From the NCBI RefSeq assembly GCF_000517065.1, contig NZ_KI912105.1, forward strand, positions 647,635-711,634: 64,000 nucleotides of DNA, read 5' to 3'. Source of the stretch: Alkaliflexus imshenetskii DSM 15055. GTDB lineage: Bacteria > Bacteroidota > Bacteroidia > Bacteroidales > Marinilabiliaceae. The notes under the pieces are model-generated. The model had not been told where the DNA came from and made no database searches. It saw nothing but the letters and a program-made list of their open reading frames with translations. The translations under genes and the position numbers were made by a program. Of this stretch, positions 19,501 through 28,781 are shown one piece after another (position 1 is the first letter of the stretch; the number at the start of each line of letters is the position of its first letter).

Positions 19501-20830
19501 CAGTGGAAACGCATACCAGCGCAGTTGTGCTGCCGTCGGCACTTTGAATTGGAAATTTGTTTGACAGGAAGGTTCGCCTGCCCGAGGAAGAAGGCAGAAA
19601 TTCCTCTATTTGAACGGGCTTACCGCTAGCAAGCACATCCTGGTCGTTTCGCTGAATCACATCGGCATATTCCGAAGGGAAAATATCCGCATCGCGCCTT
19701 CCGATGATGCGGTGTGCTTCCATACCCAAAATCTCTTCCATGGGTTGATTTATCAGGGTATAATGACCCAATAAATCTTTAACGTAAATAAGTGATGCAC
19801 TGTTGTTGATGATGTCGTTGAGAAGTTTCCTATTCTCCTGAAGCTGTTTGTTGGCAGCTGCACGAGACTCCTCGTCCTTTCTTACTCGACGGATAAAGAC
19901 AAAAGCCATCCAGAAACCCACACTGATAGCCAGCACCATTATAACGGTGAGTATGTAAAGGCTGTAGAGCGACCACTGCTCCATGGCCAAATTTTGATGG
20001 CGGTTGGCATTTTCGCCGGCATGCTGAATGCTGATGGCACTCTGAACCATCAAGTCCTGAGCTTCCTGCAATTCGTGAATGGCATTAACCAGTTCAATCA
20101 TCACCACCCTGTAACGGTTAAGGTCGGCACCCAAACGGCGCACCGTTTGTCCCGCTCTTGATTCGGGATCCACAACCCCATCGGGTGGAAGCAAGCTCCT
20201 GATTCGCTGAAAAATAATTGTCACAGAATCGGCCGACACTACCTCTTGCGGAAAATTCCAAATCTTTTTCTCTATCTCTTTCAGATGCAAAAGTTGATAC
20301 AAAAGGTCGTTCTGTGTATCGATACCGGAGTTGGAGCCTGACATTCCGGATGGCGGACGTGGGAATGGCTCTCTGGCGGTCATAAAAATGCGCTGAAAAA
20401 GCCTGTCCATGCGCGCTTCTGCCGAATTTCTGTCCTGCTTTAGCTGAATAAACATCAGCCAGTAACGGTTAAATTCACGCATCCAACTGTCAACATTTGC
20501 AAGCTCATTGCGGCTTTTGGAATAGAGGCGGCTGCTGCGGGCAGCCTCTAGCGCACGGCCAATCTCATTTGTAAGGCTATCTACCTGATAGGCATGCGTG
20601 GTATCACTGTTTAATGAAAAACCTTTAGCCTCTATCCGGGCAAGGTATATCTGGTGCAGAAGATGATCCACTTTTTCGGTACTGTCAACCCACTCATTCA
20701 GCCTTTTAACACCCCAGATGGTAGCACCAGATACCATCACCAACAGTAAAAGGTTGATAATGTATCCCATAAAAACCCTTTTACTAATTGAGCTTTGGGC
20801 AGAATGACGTTGAAGAAAAAAATTCAGCAT
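16547..20830 (-). CDS. Hybrid histidine kinase with PAS, GAF, two receivers and HPt
   Basis: 1427 residues from the ATG at 20830, chosen because it puts a membrane helix near the N-terminus ([20 protein letters not shown]). An extracytoplasmic sensor of about 270 residues and a second helix (about 290-315) are followed by two PAS/PAC units, a GAF-like domain, HisKA with the phospho-acceptor His near 785 ([17 protein letters not shown]) and an HATPase. Next come a first receiver-like domain, a second receiver with Asp near 1223 ([19 protein letters not shown]), and a C-terminal HPt domain with His near 1369 ([10 protein letters not shown]). All phosphorelay parts are in one protein, so a separate response regulator must take the phosphate elsewhere. 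No such regulator is adjacent. Signal unknown. Confidence 0.9.
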   Translation of the reverse strand: MLNFFLQRHSAQSSISKRVFMGYIINLLLLVMVSGATIWGVKRLNEWVDSTEKVDHLLHQIYLARIEAKGFSLNSDTTHAYQVDSLTNEIGRALEAARSSRLYSKSRNELANVDSWMREFNRYWLMFIQLKQDRNSAEARMDRLFQRIFMTAREPFPRPPSGMSGSNSGIDTQNDLLYQLLHLKEIEKKIWNFPQEVVSADSVTIIFQRIRSLLPPDGVVDPESRAGQTVRRLGADLNRYRVVMIELVNAIHELQEAQDLMVQSAISIQHAGENANRHQNLAMEQWSLYSLYILTVIMVLAISVGFWMAFVFIRRVRKDEESRAAANKQLQENRKLLNDIINNSASLIYVKDLLGHYTLINQPMEEILGMEAHRIIGRRDADIFPSEYADVIQRNDQDVLASGKPVQIEEFLPSSSGRRTFLSNKFPIQSADGSTTALVCVSTDITALRKALSDLERSRENYHNIVTNVPGVVYHCHNDARRSMLFISGGVEKLIGLGIDAFIVEGQSIMPFVDAEDVQKVRETIRQAVLRQRAYEIEYRIRDLYGHRKWVYEKGLPVYDRESTRVTLQGVIIDITAQKDALSELMLRDRLLEGVSEAVKELIMTPVPEEAVLKALRVMGLGAGVDRAFAFYNRRCTETGKITIKHLTEWDKAVLEPVSRTDFDGASYEDFSTSWFYRMSEKKEVMVSVRQAEAGEQRFLKAMRSSSVLLVPVFVHEHFWGFIGFGIGLRNSNWNDSHKTLFKAFAVTLGIVIARNEGAIELQKAKEKAEAATRAKSDFLARMSHEIRTPLNAIIGWTHLGLEKMASSGHADYLRRIQSSSRSLLGIINDILDFSKIEAGRLELESIEFDLESVMQNLADIVLFRANEKGLNLVFDYAPNVPLSLIGDPLRIEQVLVNLVNNAIKFTDQGEVVVKISSKIIEGNQVELLFAVSDTGIGLKEEQKNHLFKAFSQADVSITRKYGGTGLGLAICKRLTSLMSGEIWVESEYGVGSTFSFTARMKQQSVQKKEQMRHAFEGAGETVLVADGNRSSARSLQHMLQDFGFNVKRCTSGTALWRELERTEGGNPFRLLFVDKNIFQEGDTNAFQKLVEMSGFYESLVFLTTPFNEGTIRNSWQYDAPAVFLNKPANYSMLFDCLMDVLGGETFMPDVSALKRRLYRDLLLDKRSLRILVVDDTASNRSLAVELLDMAGIKTDVMPGGYEAIEMAKSLNGECPYDVVLMDINMPEMDGYAATRHLKAVDGWHDVPVAAMTAEAFGDVEALCLQAGMVGMVAKPIDPEELFGVIYRLVFGEDNIPAGAQITESDSDVVDFPSIEGLDVKAGIKRMGQRTDLYKRLLRGFCHDYKHFGGLMQELLEMNDHETLVRTLHSLKGIVGTMEALELYPLAIEAEETYKEKSPRFNELADKLIFEVASLVKRIQEQPFMNG

Positions 20831-21073
20831 GAAAATTTGAACCAATCGATATAAGAACTGCAAAAATCGCAAAAAATTATGGAAGTGAACAGCATTCAAC
20901 TCTATCTTTTTAACGAAGCAACGAAAAAAAGGTTTACATTTTTTAACAGAACAACTGCCGTTAAAAACAACGTAGCCTGAAGAAGCGCTAAACCGGTTAC
21001 TTTTTGTTTGTGCTCTCTTCAAATATTCACTTGAAAACAACTATATTGGCAGCGCAATTTCAAAACCACGTCA

Positions 21074-22576
21074 ATGCTCAGAAAATCATTTTTCAGAACC
21101 TCCCTTCTTATACTCTCCTGCTTTTTTACTGCGATAAATATTACCCTCGCCAATCCGGTGTTCGAATTTCGCGGCGTTTGGGTGGCTACAGTAACCAACA
21201 TTGACTGGCCCTCCAGGCAGGGTTTAGACGCAAAAGCATTAAAAGAGGAGACTGTAAAAATCCTCGACCTGCATCAGCAACTTGGAATGAATGCCATTGT
21301 TCTGCAGGTGAGGCCTGCGAGTGATGCCATCTACCCATCGGCGCTGGAGCCCTGGACTAAATACCTTTCGGGTGTTCAGGGCGTTTCGCCTGATGGCACC
21401 TTTGACCCTCTCAAATTCTGGATTGAGGAAGCCCACAAACGCGGCATGGAACTTCATGCCTGGATAAACCCTTTCAGAGCTGCCATGCGAAGCGATGAAC
21501 CGCTGCACAGTTCGCATCCTGCTGCGCTTAACCCGCACTGGACCATAAACTACGCCAACCGCCTCTATTACAATCCGGGACTGCCTGAGGTAAGAAACCA
21601 CATCAAATTGGTAATTGCTGATCTGGTATCGCGCTATGACATCGACGGTCTGCACATGGACGACTACTTTTACCCTTATCCCGTGCGTGGCGAAATATTT
21701 GATGATTCACTCACTTTTATCCGGAGCAAAAAGGTAAACGAAAATATTGGCATTGATGATTGGCGGCGCGAAAACATCAACATCTTTATAAAAGAGACCT
21801 ATGAAACCATCAAAGAAATAAAACCATGGGTGAAATTTGGCGTCAGTCCGTTTGGCGTATGGCGTAATGGCGCCGACGACCCAAGAGGCAGTGACTCCAG
21901 GGCAGGCGTTACCTGTTACGACCATCTTTATGCCGATGTGCTAAAATGGTACGAAAAAGGTTGGGTAGATTATCTGGTACCGCAAATTTATTGGTCGACC
22001 AAAGACGAGGCAGCAAATTACACCAAACTAGCCCGCTGGTGGAATGATGCCATAAAAGAGCGGCACCTTTACATTGGTCATGGCATCTATAAAATAAATG
22101 GCCCTCAAGCCCATTGGGACAATCCCAATGAAATGAAAGAGCAGATTAACATCACGCGCAAATTAAGAAACACCCTGGGCAGCGTCTATTTTAGTCACCG
22201 ACATTTTGAGAGAGACAACAACGGCCTTAATAAAAACTTATCGCAAGACCTCTACCGAAACCCTGCGCTTACACCGGCCATGCCTTGGCTTACCAAAACC
22301 ACTCCCAATACAGTGAAAAACATCGACCACCGCAAGCGAGTGATAACCTGGCAAATGACAGAAGCGACTCATCAAATGAACCAATCTCCCAGATACATTG
22401 TTTTTTTCAAGCCTGTAAAAGGTGGAAAGGAGCAATGGATTATCACCGGTAACCCATTTATCAGAACCGAGACACTCTCAGCAGGCAAAAGAACTAGGTA
22501 TAACGTACAGGTGGTTGCTTTGGATCGACTTAACAACATGAGTCCCCGCAGCGAAACCATCCGTATTAGGTTTTAA
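21074..22576 (+). CDS. GHL10 (DUF187) family glycosidase, YngK-like
   Basis: 500 residues with a signal peptide (about 1-24, ending TLAN). The catalytic-type TIM barrel of the GHL10/DUF187 family begins FRGVWVATVTNIDWPSRQG, continues with LHQQLGMNAIVLQVRPASDAIYPS, the conserved HAWINPFRA and DGLHMDDYFYPY, and ends with a strand-rich C-terminal segment. Family members are exported glycosidases thought to act on peptidoglycan-type or other amino-sugar polymers; the substrate of this one is not known. It starts 240 bp from the divergent kinase gene and is followed 13 bp later by an FNR-like reductase gene. Confidence 0.88.
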   Translation: MLRKSFFRTSLLILSCFFTAINITLANPVFEFRGVWVATVTNIDWPSRQGLDAKALKEETVKILDLHQQLGMNAIVLQVRPASDAIYPSALEPWTKYLSGVQGVSPDGTFDPLKFWIEEAHKRGMELHAWINPFRAAMRSDEPLHSSHPAALNPHWTINYANRLYYNPGLPEVRNHIKLVIADLVSRYDIDGLHMDDYFYPYPVRGEIFDDSLTFIRSKKVNENIGIDDWRRENINIFIKETYETIKEIKPWVKFGVSPFGVWRNGADDPRGSDSRAGVTCYDHLYADVLKWYEKGWVDYLVPQIYWSTKDEAANYTKLARWWNDAIKERHLYIGHGIYKINGPQAHWDNPNEMKEQINITRKLRNTLGSVYFSHRHFERDNNGLNKNLSQDLYRNPALTPAMPWLTKTTPNTVKNIDHRKRVITWQMTEATHQMNQSPRYIVFFKPVKGGKEQWIITGNPFIRTETLSAGKRTRYNVQVVALDRLNNMSPRSETIRIRF

Positions 22577-22589
22577 TCTGATTTAAATA

Positions 22590-23261
22590 ATGTCAATCAC
22601 CAATCGCAAAAAGAAAGATCTGCACCCTGTTAAAATCCTCTCAAACAAAGAGATTGAAAAAGGCATCTTCATTGTTGACATAGAGCGCAGCTGGAATTTT
22701 ATCCCCGGACAGGTTATAGCTGTGGCGATGAGTCCCGACGATGAACCTCGCCTTTATAGCATCGCTTCAGGCATCAACAGCCCATATTTCAGCATTTTAT
22801 TTGATGTAAAACCGGATGGTGCGCTGACCCCTTCGCTGTCAAAAACAAAGCCCGGCGACCTTATATATATATCTGAACCATTTGGCAAATTCATTGATTT
22901 GGGCGAACCCGGATACTGGATTGCCACCGGAACCGGCATCGCACCTTTCATTTCGATGATGGAATCTGGTATAAGCAGCAATAAAACACTTTTGCATGGT
23001 GCCCGTGAACTCAGGCAATTCTATTTGGCAGAAAAATTTATAGCATCAATGGGAAGCAGATACCTTCGGTTTTGCACGGCAGAAACAGCAAATGATGTCA
23101 TTTCAGGTAGACTGACAAACTATCTGAAAAATTCTGACACGCTCCTCCCCGATAGAAAGTATTATCTTTGTGGCAATCCGGAAATGGTAGTGGATGTAAG
23201 AGATGTCTTAATCAACAAAGGAATCCCGTTTGATAACATATTGGCCGAGATATATTTTTAA
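22590..23261 (+). CDS. Ferredoxin/flavodoxin-NADP reductase-like flavoprotein
   Basis: 223 residues of the FNR superfamily. The FAD-binding barrel carries the motif RLYSIAS (about 54-60). The NADP-binding half carries GTGIAPF (about 112-118) and the terminal CGNPEMVVDVRDVLINKGIP, followed by an aromatic tail (EIYF). It would move electrons between NADP(H) and ferredoxin or flavodoxin in the cytoplasm. Short for the family but with both halves. It follows the GHL10 gene by 13 bp and precedes rlmN by about 230 bp. Physiological partner unknown. Confidence 0.88.
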   Translation: MSITNRKKKDLHPVKILSNKEIEKGIFIVDIERSWNFIPGQVIAVAMSPDDEPRLYSIASGINSPYFSILFDVKPDGALTPSLSKTKPGDLIYISEPFGKFIDLGEPGYWIATGTGIAPFISMMESGISSNKTLLHGARELRQFYLAEKFIASMGSRYLRFCTAETANDVISGRLTNYLKNSDTLLPDRKYYLCGNPEMVVDVRDVLINKGIPFDNILAEIYF

Positions 23262-23489
23262 ATTGCAACTACCTGAAATTTGGATTTGAACCAATGTTCA
23301 CTTTTTTAATGCCATAAAAAAGTAGTTTTCACAACAACCAAACTGTCTTCATTTCACCGATGACCGCAAAATTTAAAAAGTATCGCGCACAAATTGAAAT
23401 GAAACAAGACAGTTATTATAGAGGCATCGCACAAGAACAGAACAACCTGGTTTTATACAATTAAGAAGCTTACTGCTAAACATACAAAA

Positions 23490-24548
23490 ATGCAACAACC
23501 ATCCTCAAATAAAGATTTTCTTTACGGAAAGACGCTTCAAGAACTCGCGACCATTGTAAAATCATTTGGACTTCCGGGTTTTACTGCCCGACAAATTTCT
23601 GACTGGCTTTACAAAAAACAGGCAGGAACAATAGACGACATGACCAACTTGTCGAAAAAAGCGCGAACCCTGCTTGCCGAAAACTTTGAAATGGGCGTGA
23701 CGCTGCCATCCAAGGTTCAGGAGTCGAAAGACGGCACAAAGAAATATCTTTTCCCAGCCCATGCAAACCTGTTTATTGAGGCAGCCTACATACCCGAAGA
23801 GGATAGAAAAACACTCTGTGTATCGTCACAGGTAGGATGCAAGATGGGTTGCTTGTTTTGCATGACTGGAAAACAAGGCTTTCAGAGTAACCTCACAGCA
23901 GGTGAAATTTTGAATCAGATACGCAGTATTCCGGAAAGCGCACTGCTCAGCAATGTGGTTTACATGGGTATGGGCGAGCCGCTGGACAATCTGGACGAAG
24001 TACTTAAAAGTCTTGAAATACTCACTGCCGATTGGGGTTACGCATGGAGTCCCCGACGCATCAATGTGTCCACCATCGGTTTGATTCCAGCACTGCGCCG
24101 TTTTATTGAAGAGAGTGAAGCGCACCTTGCCATAAGTATGCACTCACCATTTAACGAAGAGCGAAAAAAACTGATGCCCATCGAACAGGTTTACACCATC
24201 GAACAAGTAGTGGACGTGCTGCGAGAGTACGATTTTGGTCGTCAGCGGCGCATCTCATTTGAATACATTATGTTTGGTGGCATTAACGACACACCGGCTC
24301 ACGTAAAAGGCATCACAAAACTTCTGAACGGTCTGCGCTGCCGAATAAACCTCATCAAGTTTCATCCCATACCGGGTTCACCACTCAAGGGCAGCACACT
24401 GGAAACCACACAATACTTTAGCGACCAGCTGAGCAAAAAAGGGATTGTAACCACCATTCGCCGTTCACGAGGAGAGGATATTTATGCCGCTTGCGGTCTT
24501 TTATCAACCAAAGAGCTGGTGAAAAAAGAGAATGAGGAGAGCTATTAA
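23490..24548 (+). CDS. rlmN: 23S rRNA (adenine2503-C2)-methyltransferase RlmN
   Basis: A 352-residue radical-SAM methyltransferase that methylates A2503 of 23S rRNA and, in some bacteria, A37 of tRNAs. It shows the CxxxCxxC cluster motif at Cys117, Cys121 and Cys124 (CKMGCLFC), the family segment YMGMGEPLDN, and the C-terminal catalytic cysteine in DIYAACGLL. An N-terminal accessory domain covers residues 1-100. Length and motifs are normal. About 230 bp separate it from the reductase gene upstream, so it may have its own promoter. Confidence 0.96.
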   Translation: MQQPSSNKDFLYGKTLQELATIVKSFGLPGFTARQISDWLYKKQAGTIDDMTNLSKKARTLLAENFEMGVTLPSKVQESKDGTKKYLFPAHANLFIEAAYIPEEDRKTLCVSSQVGCKMGCLFCMTGKQGFQSNLTAGEILNQIRSIPESALLSNVVYMGMGEPLDNLDEVLKSLEILTADWGYAWSPRRINVSTIGLIPALRRFIEESEAHLAISMHSPFNEERKKLMPIEQVYTIEQVVDVLREYDFGRQRRISFEYIMFGGINDTPAHVKGITKLLNGLRCRINLIKFHPIPGSPLKGSTLETTQYFSDQLSKKGIVTTIRRSRGEDIYAACGLLSTKELVKKENEESY

Positions 24549-24833
24549 CGTGTTGCATTTATATACCGTTTTCACATCTCCTTACCCATCACCCCGTTAC
24601 CAAACAGGCCAGCCATCGAAAAGAATTGGATAGTTCAAATTTATCCGTAAATGAGTATCACCTTATTGTTTATCTCTGCGCATTCTCTATGACTCTTCTA
24701 AACCGTATGAGTCTTAGACCCCGCAGGGATTTAGTTTCATTGCTTTTGAAAAATAACACATTAAAATCAGGTTTGATAATTAACTTATAATTAACCGATT
24801 AACTAATATTTGTCTATACTGGTCAAAATCTAT

Positions 24834-25673
24834 CTAGTCCTTCGCAAATTTTACTAACTCAGCATTAAACTTCTGGGTTTCTTCAAGGAATAAACTATGA
24901 CCACTATCTTCAAAAGCAACAATATACGAATTAGCAATAGCGTTGTTCATTTGCACAGCTAGATCGAACGTGCAGATTTTGTCCTTTTTGCCGTGCATTA
25001 TTAAAGTTGGAATTTCAATATTGGCAAGGTCGGATCTTAGGTCAGTATCACGCAAGGCAATCAAACACTCAGCCATTGCATAGGAGGAAGAACTGATATT
25101 TATTCCGTTTAACCAATTGGCGATGCCTTCGTTGAGTGAAGTTTCGGTGGCAGAAAATATTTTCCCAACATTGGCCAACAGTTTGGGTCGGTCTTTATAA
25201 TTTAAGGCAATTAAATCATCAACAGCACTAGTGGAAAGGTTATAAGGAAAATCATCGCGTTTTGTCCATATTGGTGCGGCAGCACCAAATAGAGCGAGTT
25301 TCGAAATAAGAGCGTCTTTATCAGTTGCTGCAAAACGTATTGCAATTGCACCGCCCATTGAGAAGCCACCCATAACGGCATCCTTTATTTTAAGCTGGGT
25401 TAAAATCTTCCGTATATCAGAAACATGCACATCGTAACCATATTTACCGTATGGCTTATCAGATTTGCCGAAACCACGCAGGGTAATACCTATAGCTCTG
25501 AAGTTGTTTTTTATTAAAGTGTTATACTGGTATTCAAACATCTCGTCGCTTAATGGCCAACCGTGTATTAAAACAATAGGCCTGCCTTCACCTGCATCTG
25601 AAATATGAAGACGAACGTTGGGTTCTACTTCAATATATTCGGCTCTTATGGAACCTGTATGAACTTTTCCCAT
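24834..25673 (-). CDS. Alpha/beta-hydrolase, third gene of the BaeRF operon
   Basis: A 279-residue alpha/beta-fold hydrolase. It shows the oxyanion HGWPLSDEMFEYQ (about 38-50), the nucleophile elbow GFSMGG (Ser near 102), the acid loop TLIMHGKKDKICT and the catalytic His in EDSGHSLFLEE. It resembles cofactor-free haloperoxidase/esterase enzymes; substrate unknown. Its ATG follows the stop of the HPF-like gene with one base between (TGA-A-ATG), so translation is probably coupled. That links it physically to the ribosome-factor genes upstream, although no known role explains the pairing. Confidence 0.9.
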   Translation of the reverse strand: MGKVHTGSIRAEYIEVEPNVRLHISDAGEGRPIVLIHGWPLSDEMFEYQYNTLIKNNFRAIGITLRGFGKSDKPYGKYGYDVHVSDIRKILTQLKIKDAVMGGFSMGGAIAIRFAATDKDALISKLALFGAAAPIWTKRDDFPYNLSTSAVDDLIALNYKDRPKLLANVGKIFSATETSLNEGIANWLNGINISSSSYAMAECLIALRDTDLRSDLANIEIPTLIMHGKKDKICTFDLAVQMNNAIANSYIVAFEDSGHSLFLEETQKFNAELVKFAKD

Positions 25674-25674
25674 T

Positions 25675-25989
25675 TCAATAATTTTTAAAACGTCCGGTTA
25701 TTTTTTCCAAAGAGGCTAACAATTTGTCAATAGCACCAAAAACAGCCTGCTCATGGGTGTTTGCGGAGTCAATCACAGCGATTGGTTTCATGCCTGCAAG
25801 TCGGGCTTCCACGAGACACCGCTTATCATTAACGCCATTTTTAACACCATTCTCATCTGAGATATGAACCTCCACCCTTGTTATGTGCTGACTGAATCTG
25901 CCTAGTTCATCCAATATTAAAGATGTAGAAGAGAGAATAAGTTCCTCGCTTCCAGTTACGTTTTTGTCTATGTTAATTTGTATTTGCAT
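25675..25989 (-). CDS. HPF/RaiA-like ribosome-associated protein
   Basis: 104 residues from the ATG at 25989; the open frame extends further upstream but would overlap the preceding gene. The protein begins MQIQINIDKNVTG and has the HPF-like segment HITRVEVHISDENG ... DKRCLVEARLAG, followed by a second helix (HEQAVFGAIDKLLASLEKITGR). This is the short S30AE/YfiA fold, which in relatives binds the decoding centre of idle ribosomes. The long C-terminal dimerisation domain of long HPF is absent. It lies 13 bp after an eRF1-like BaeRF gene and overlaps in context with a coupled hydrolase gene. Confidence 0.85.
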   Translation of the reverse strand: MQIQINIDKNVTGSEELILSSTSLILDELGRFSQHITRVEVHISDENGVKNGVNDKRCLVEARLAGMKPIAVIDSANTHEQAVFGAIDKLLASLEKITGRFKNY

Positions 25990-26002
25990 TTCTTTCAGTA
26001 AT

Positions 26003-27157
26003 TTAATAACGAAATATTGCTGCCAATCCGGTTTCAGAAGGCATCTTATCGGCTGGAAGCACCACCACCTGACCACCCATTTTCATCACCAACTCTCCCA
26101 TATCGTCGAGCAGATCATCAACTTTTGGATTACTCAAATCTCTTTTTTGAGTATTTCCAGTCACCAAATTTGTAATCCTCACAGGAATTATTCGGTCTGC
26201 CTCAACAATAAGTGTATGAACCTTTCCCTCAACCGCAGCAATAGCAACTTCCTTATAGTCATCACTTCCTTTGCCATTAACTCTTGCTTGAATAAAAAGG
26301 CCTACTATATTACTCAGTTTTAAGTTATACTCTGGCTCCATTATTTCCCATGCCATTTTTGCAAACTTAACCACTGAAACTGATGATGGGTTTATTGCAA
26401 TGCCATTATGGAGTAGAAGAGGATTTTTGCTTAACTTATGAAAAAGGTTGTGGTGTTCAGGCAATGCAGCAAGTATAAGTGGCCAACCTGTGGGCTTAGA
26501 GTATTGTTCGTAAATCGTATTTGCTACAACACGAAAAAACCTTTCAGCGTCTTTTTCAGATTCCTCCTTTCTTCCACCATGCCCATGGTGCATAGACGAA
26601 CTTTCGCCACCAGTACCACCATAAGATGCCACTGTTGAATGCTTATCTGTCAACTCCTTACCGAGTGCCTCAGTTATCGTTTTTGGAGTATCTGCAATAA
26701 GTTCAACTTCAGTTAGGGCGTAACGATTGCCCTCAAAAAGCTGCACGTCATGAAGTGTTAAACCCAAAACGTGAAAATGATCAAGAGATTGCAAATATTG
26801 CCGAAGCGGTTTTGTGTGGAAACTGTCGGCCACAATTGCTAACTCTTCAAACGATTGATGAACACCAACAACTTTAAACACATTGTGCGCACCAAAAACG
26901 GCCAGACCATTAAAAGTATGATTCCATTTAATATTGTCTTCAGCAAGCGCTTCAAAAGGTTCAAGGTGTTTTTTCACCACATCTAATGAATACTTCTGTA
27001 ACAAGGATACTTTTAGTTGCCTAACAAGGTTTTTAAATAAAATTATATCCTGAAGATTATCAGGATGCGATCGATGAGTAGGCATGTATATTGAGAGGCA
27101 TGGTGCCTGATTAGCTGCAAGGAGTTCATGAACCAAATCTTTTGTAAGTAATTCCAT
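26003..27157 (-). CDS. BaeRF (bacterial eRF1-like) protein
   Basis: 384 residues resembling the bacterial archaeo-eukaryotic release-factor-like (BaeRF) families. An N-terminal part (LSIYMPTHRSHPDNLQDIILFKNLVRQL) is followed by a central domain (FEGNRYALTEVEL ... ) and a C-terminal eRF1 domain-3-like segment (RVVANTIYEQYSKPTGWPLILAALPEHHNLF ... GLFIQARVNGKGSDDYKEVAIAAVEGKVHTLIVEADR). A His/Gly-rich loop (SSMHHGHGGRKEE) lies near residue 205, about where eRF1 proteins have their GGQ loop, but no GGQ is present; a GGTGGE stretch lies just before it. First gene of a three-gene operon with an HPF-like protein and a hydrolase. Exact BaeRF subfamily uncertain. Confidence 0.8.
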   Translation of the reverse strand: MELLTKDLVHELLAANQAPCLSIYMPTHRSHPDNLQDIILFKNLVRQLKVSLLQKYSLDVVKKHLEPFEALAEDNIKWNHTFNGLAVFGAHNVFKVVGVHQSFEELAIVADSFHTKPLRQYLQSLDHFHVLGLTLHDVQLFEGNRYALTEVELIADTPKTITEALGKELTDKHSTVASYGGTGGESSSMHHGHGGRKEESEKDAERFFRVVANTIYEQYSKPTGWPLILAALPEHHNLFHKLSKNPLLLHNGIAINPSSVSVVKFAKMAWEIMEPEYNLKLSNIVGLFIQARVNGKGSDDYKEVAIAAVEGKVHTLIVEADRIIPVRITNLVTGNTQKRDLSNPKVDDLLDDMGELVMKMGGQVVVLPADKMPSETGLAAIFRY

Positions 27158-27964
27158 AATTTATCATTTAATTAATTCAACAAACTTACTTTCTGAACTA
27201 ATGAATTGTTGCAGATTATACATTTTCCATTACTCGACTTAATCATAAATAAGAGCATGGAAAAAATATATCTTTCACCAAATTGGATCTGTTTAGCTAA
27301 CTAATCTGTTTAAAACTTATTCTATTAGGGTCAGCATTAATGAGATTTCTGTTTAATTTGATTCTGCAAAATGCTGCGTAGGTAAAAGCATTTCTATTAG
27401 CATAAAGGTGAGAATGTAATGTGGGAATACGTTATATTATTTAAGAAAATCTTTACATCAATCACATATTATCATTTTATCATAACAGCACGTAAAAACA
27501 TCAGTTCCGGCAATGAAACAATATTGAAAAAGACACTATTGGCAAGTCATCAATTAAAAAGCTAAAATCTATCAGCCTAATACGAATAAATCATGTCACT
27601 TAGATTAAACTCAATATGGTACGTTACTCATTACCCGGAAATGAGTTTGTTTTAATGTAACTTGGTGATTCAACCACATTGTAAGCATCCATTTAGTGCC
27701 AGTTTTCATGGTTGGTTGCATCTATATATTGTTCTCAAAATAATTAATTAATTACAAACAGATTTTACCTAAGAGCTAACTTCTTCTATTTACGTGGAAT
27801 TACTCTTGGTCTAAACCGGTATAATTCTGGTCTTGCTTAATATTAGCAAACACCTAATTAATCAACTTGTGCGACAGGGCTGTTGCAAAATCGGAGAGCC
27901 TGTTCTGTTAGTCTAGATATTAAGCATGTACCCATACATCAGTGGTTTTAGTGGGTTTAAATCC
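27158..27964. other. Gene-free, A/T-rich region upstream of the BaeRF operon
   Basis: About 800 bp without a convincing gene. A perfect 7-bp inverted repeat, ACTCATT/AATGAGT, lies at 27626-27646. The BaeRF promoter candidate is at the left edge (listed separately). The longest ATG-started frame I read here is about 48 codons (27419-27565, plus) and has no recognisable features. Confidence 0.45.
27181..27188 (-). promoter_or_regulatory. Candidate -7 box for the BaeRF operon
   Basis: On the minus strand the sequence is TAAGTTTG, a full match to the Bacteroidota -7 consensus TAnnTTTG, 23 bp before the BaeRF start codon. The -33 element is weak (one mismatch and slightly long spacing). Confidence 0.4.
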
Positions 27965-28096
27965 TTAGGTAATTGGAGTTACAGCATTTAAAACATTAAA
28001 ACCATTAGTTTGTTGCCATCCAGCATCACAATAGAGTATGACGACTACAAGGAGGATAAACACTAAAATTTTATTAACTCTTGCCAGTTGTTTCAT
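27965..28096 (-). CDS. Possible small membrane or secreted peptide, 43 aa
   Basis: A 43-codon frame from an ATG at 28096 to a TAA at 27965. It starts MKQLARVNK and has a hydrophobic helix (ILVFILLVVVILYC) that could be a membrane anchor or signal peptide, followed by DAGWQQTNGFNVLNAVTPIT. It lies about 75 bp after the YeeE-2 stop on the same strand, so it could be the last gene of the sulfur operon. I recognise no family; it could be a chance frame. Confidence 0.35.
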   Translation of the reverse strand: MKQLARVNKILVFILLVVVILYCDAGWQQTNGFNVLNAVTPIT

Positions 28097-28170
28097 CTGT
28101 TTATATTAAATTTTTTGTTATGAGGAACTAAATAGCTCATGAAATTCCTGCCCATGGGCATATTAATATA

Positions 28171-28764
28171 TTAAATGCCTGCTTTCTCAATCCAATAAAG
28201 TAACAGAGCTATCAGAGCAACTAAAGGCACAATCACAACCCAGTTGTTTACTTTTAACAATCCAGGTATGGTAATCTCGCCGAAATCACCTTTATTCAAA
28301 ATGCCGTCCTTTAATACGGGATACATTAATGCAAAAAACCAAGTTCCCAGAATGATTCCAGCCAGTCCGCCAACTATGGCATCTAAATAACCATTGCCAA
28401 TGGCACCGGCAATCGTACCTGGGCAATAGCCAAGAATGGCAAATCCAACACCGAATATCAGTGCACCAATAACATTCTTACCTACAGAACCTTTCTTGAG
28501 CGAAAGCTTTATCCATCCTTGCGATTTCATAAAGTAAACACCAATCATCCCCGTTGCAATTGCAGAAAGCATAATTTTTACAACCGTAAAATCGGTTAGC
28601 AGCAACTGGCCAACAATCACATCATAGTTTGTGGCACCGCCTTTGTGCAGCAAAAAACCGAAGATAATACCAATACCCAAACCAAAGAATAAGGGACTTC
28701 TACTTGCTACTGCCACATCCATTCTGTTTTGTAGCGTTTCAGAAACTGTATTTTTGGTTTTCAT
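28171..28764 (-). CDS. YeeE/YedE-type sulfur-compound transporter, second half
   Basis: 197 residues from the ATG at 28764; the longer open frame overlaps the upstream gene and lacks sense. About four to five membrane helices. It carries the family cysteine motif GYCPGTIAGAIGNG (Cys114), equivalent to one half of the duplicated TsuA/YeeE thiosulfate channel. The other half is the preceding gene (28782-29315), 17 bp upstream. Together they equal one full-length transporter, so the function is probably uptake of thiosulfate or a related sulfur compound as a two-subunit membrane complex. Confidence 0.88.
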   Translation of the reverse strand: MKTKNTVSETLQNRMDVAVASRSPLFFGLGIGIIFGFLLHKGGATNYDVIVGQLLLTDFTVVKIMLSAIATGMIGVYFMKSQGWIKLSLKKGSVGKNVIGALIFGVGFAILGYCPGTIAGAIGNGYLDAIVGGLAGIILGTWFFALMYPVLKDGILNKGDFGEITIPGLLKVNNWVVIVPLVALIALLLYWIEKAGI

Positions 28765-28781
28765 TTTTGAAATGGTTTGCG

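Noticed and set aside
21160-21180. GTTCGAATTTC, resembling a tRNA T-loop
   Set aside because: It lies inside the GHL10 coding sequence and no acceptor or anticodon stem can be formed around it.
27419-27565. 48-codon ATG frame in the gap upstream of the BaeRF operon
   Set aside because: No signal peptide, no motif, and lysine/isoleucine-rich composition expected from A/T-rich non-coding DNA.
27871-27900. Sequence GGGCTGTTGCAAAAT, resembling the end of some insertion sequences
   Set aside because: Only one such end is seen, with no partner inverted repeat, no target duplication and no transposase nearby.
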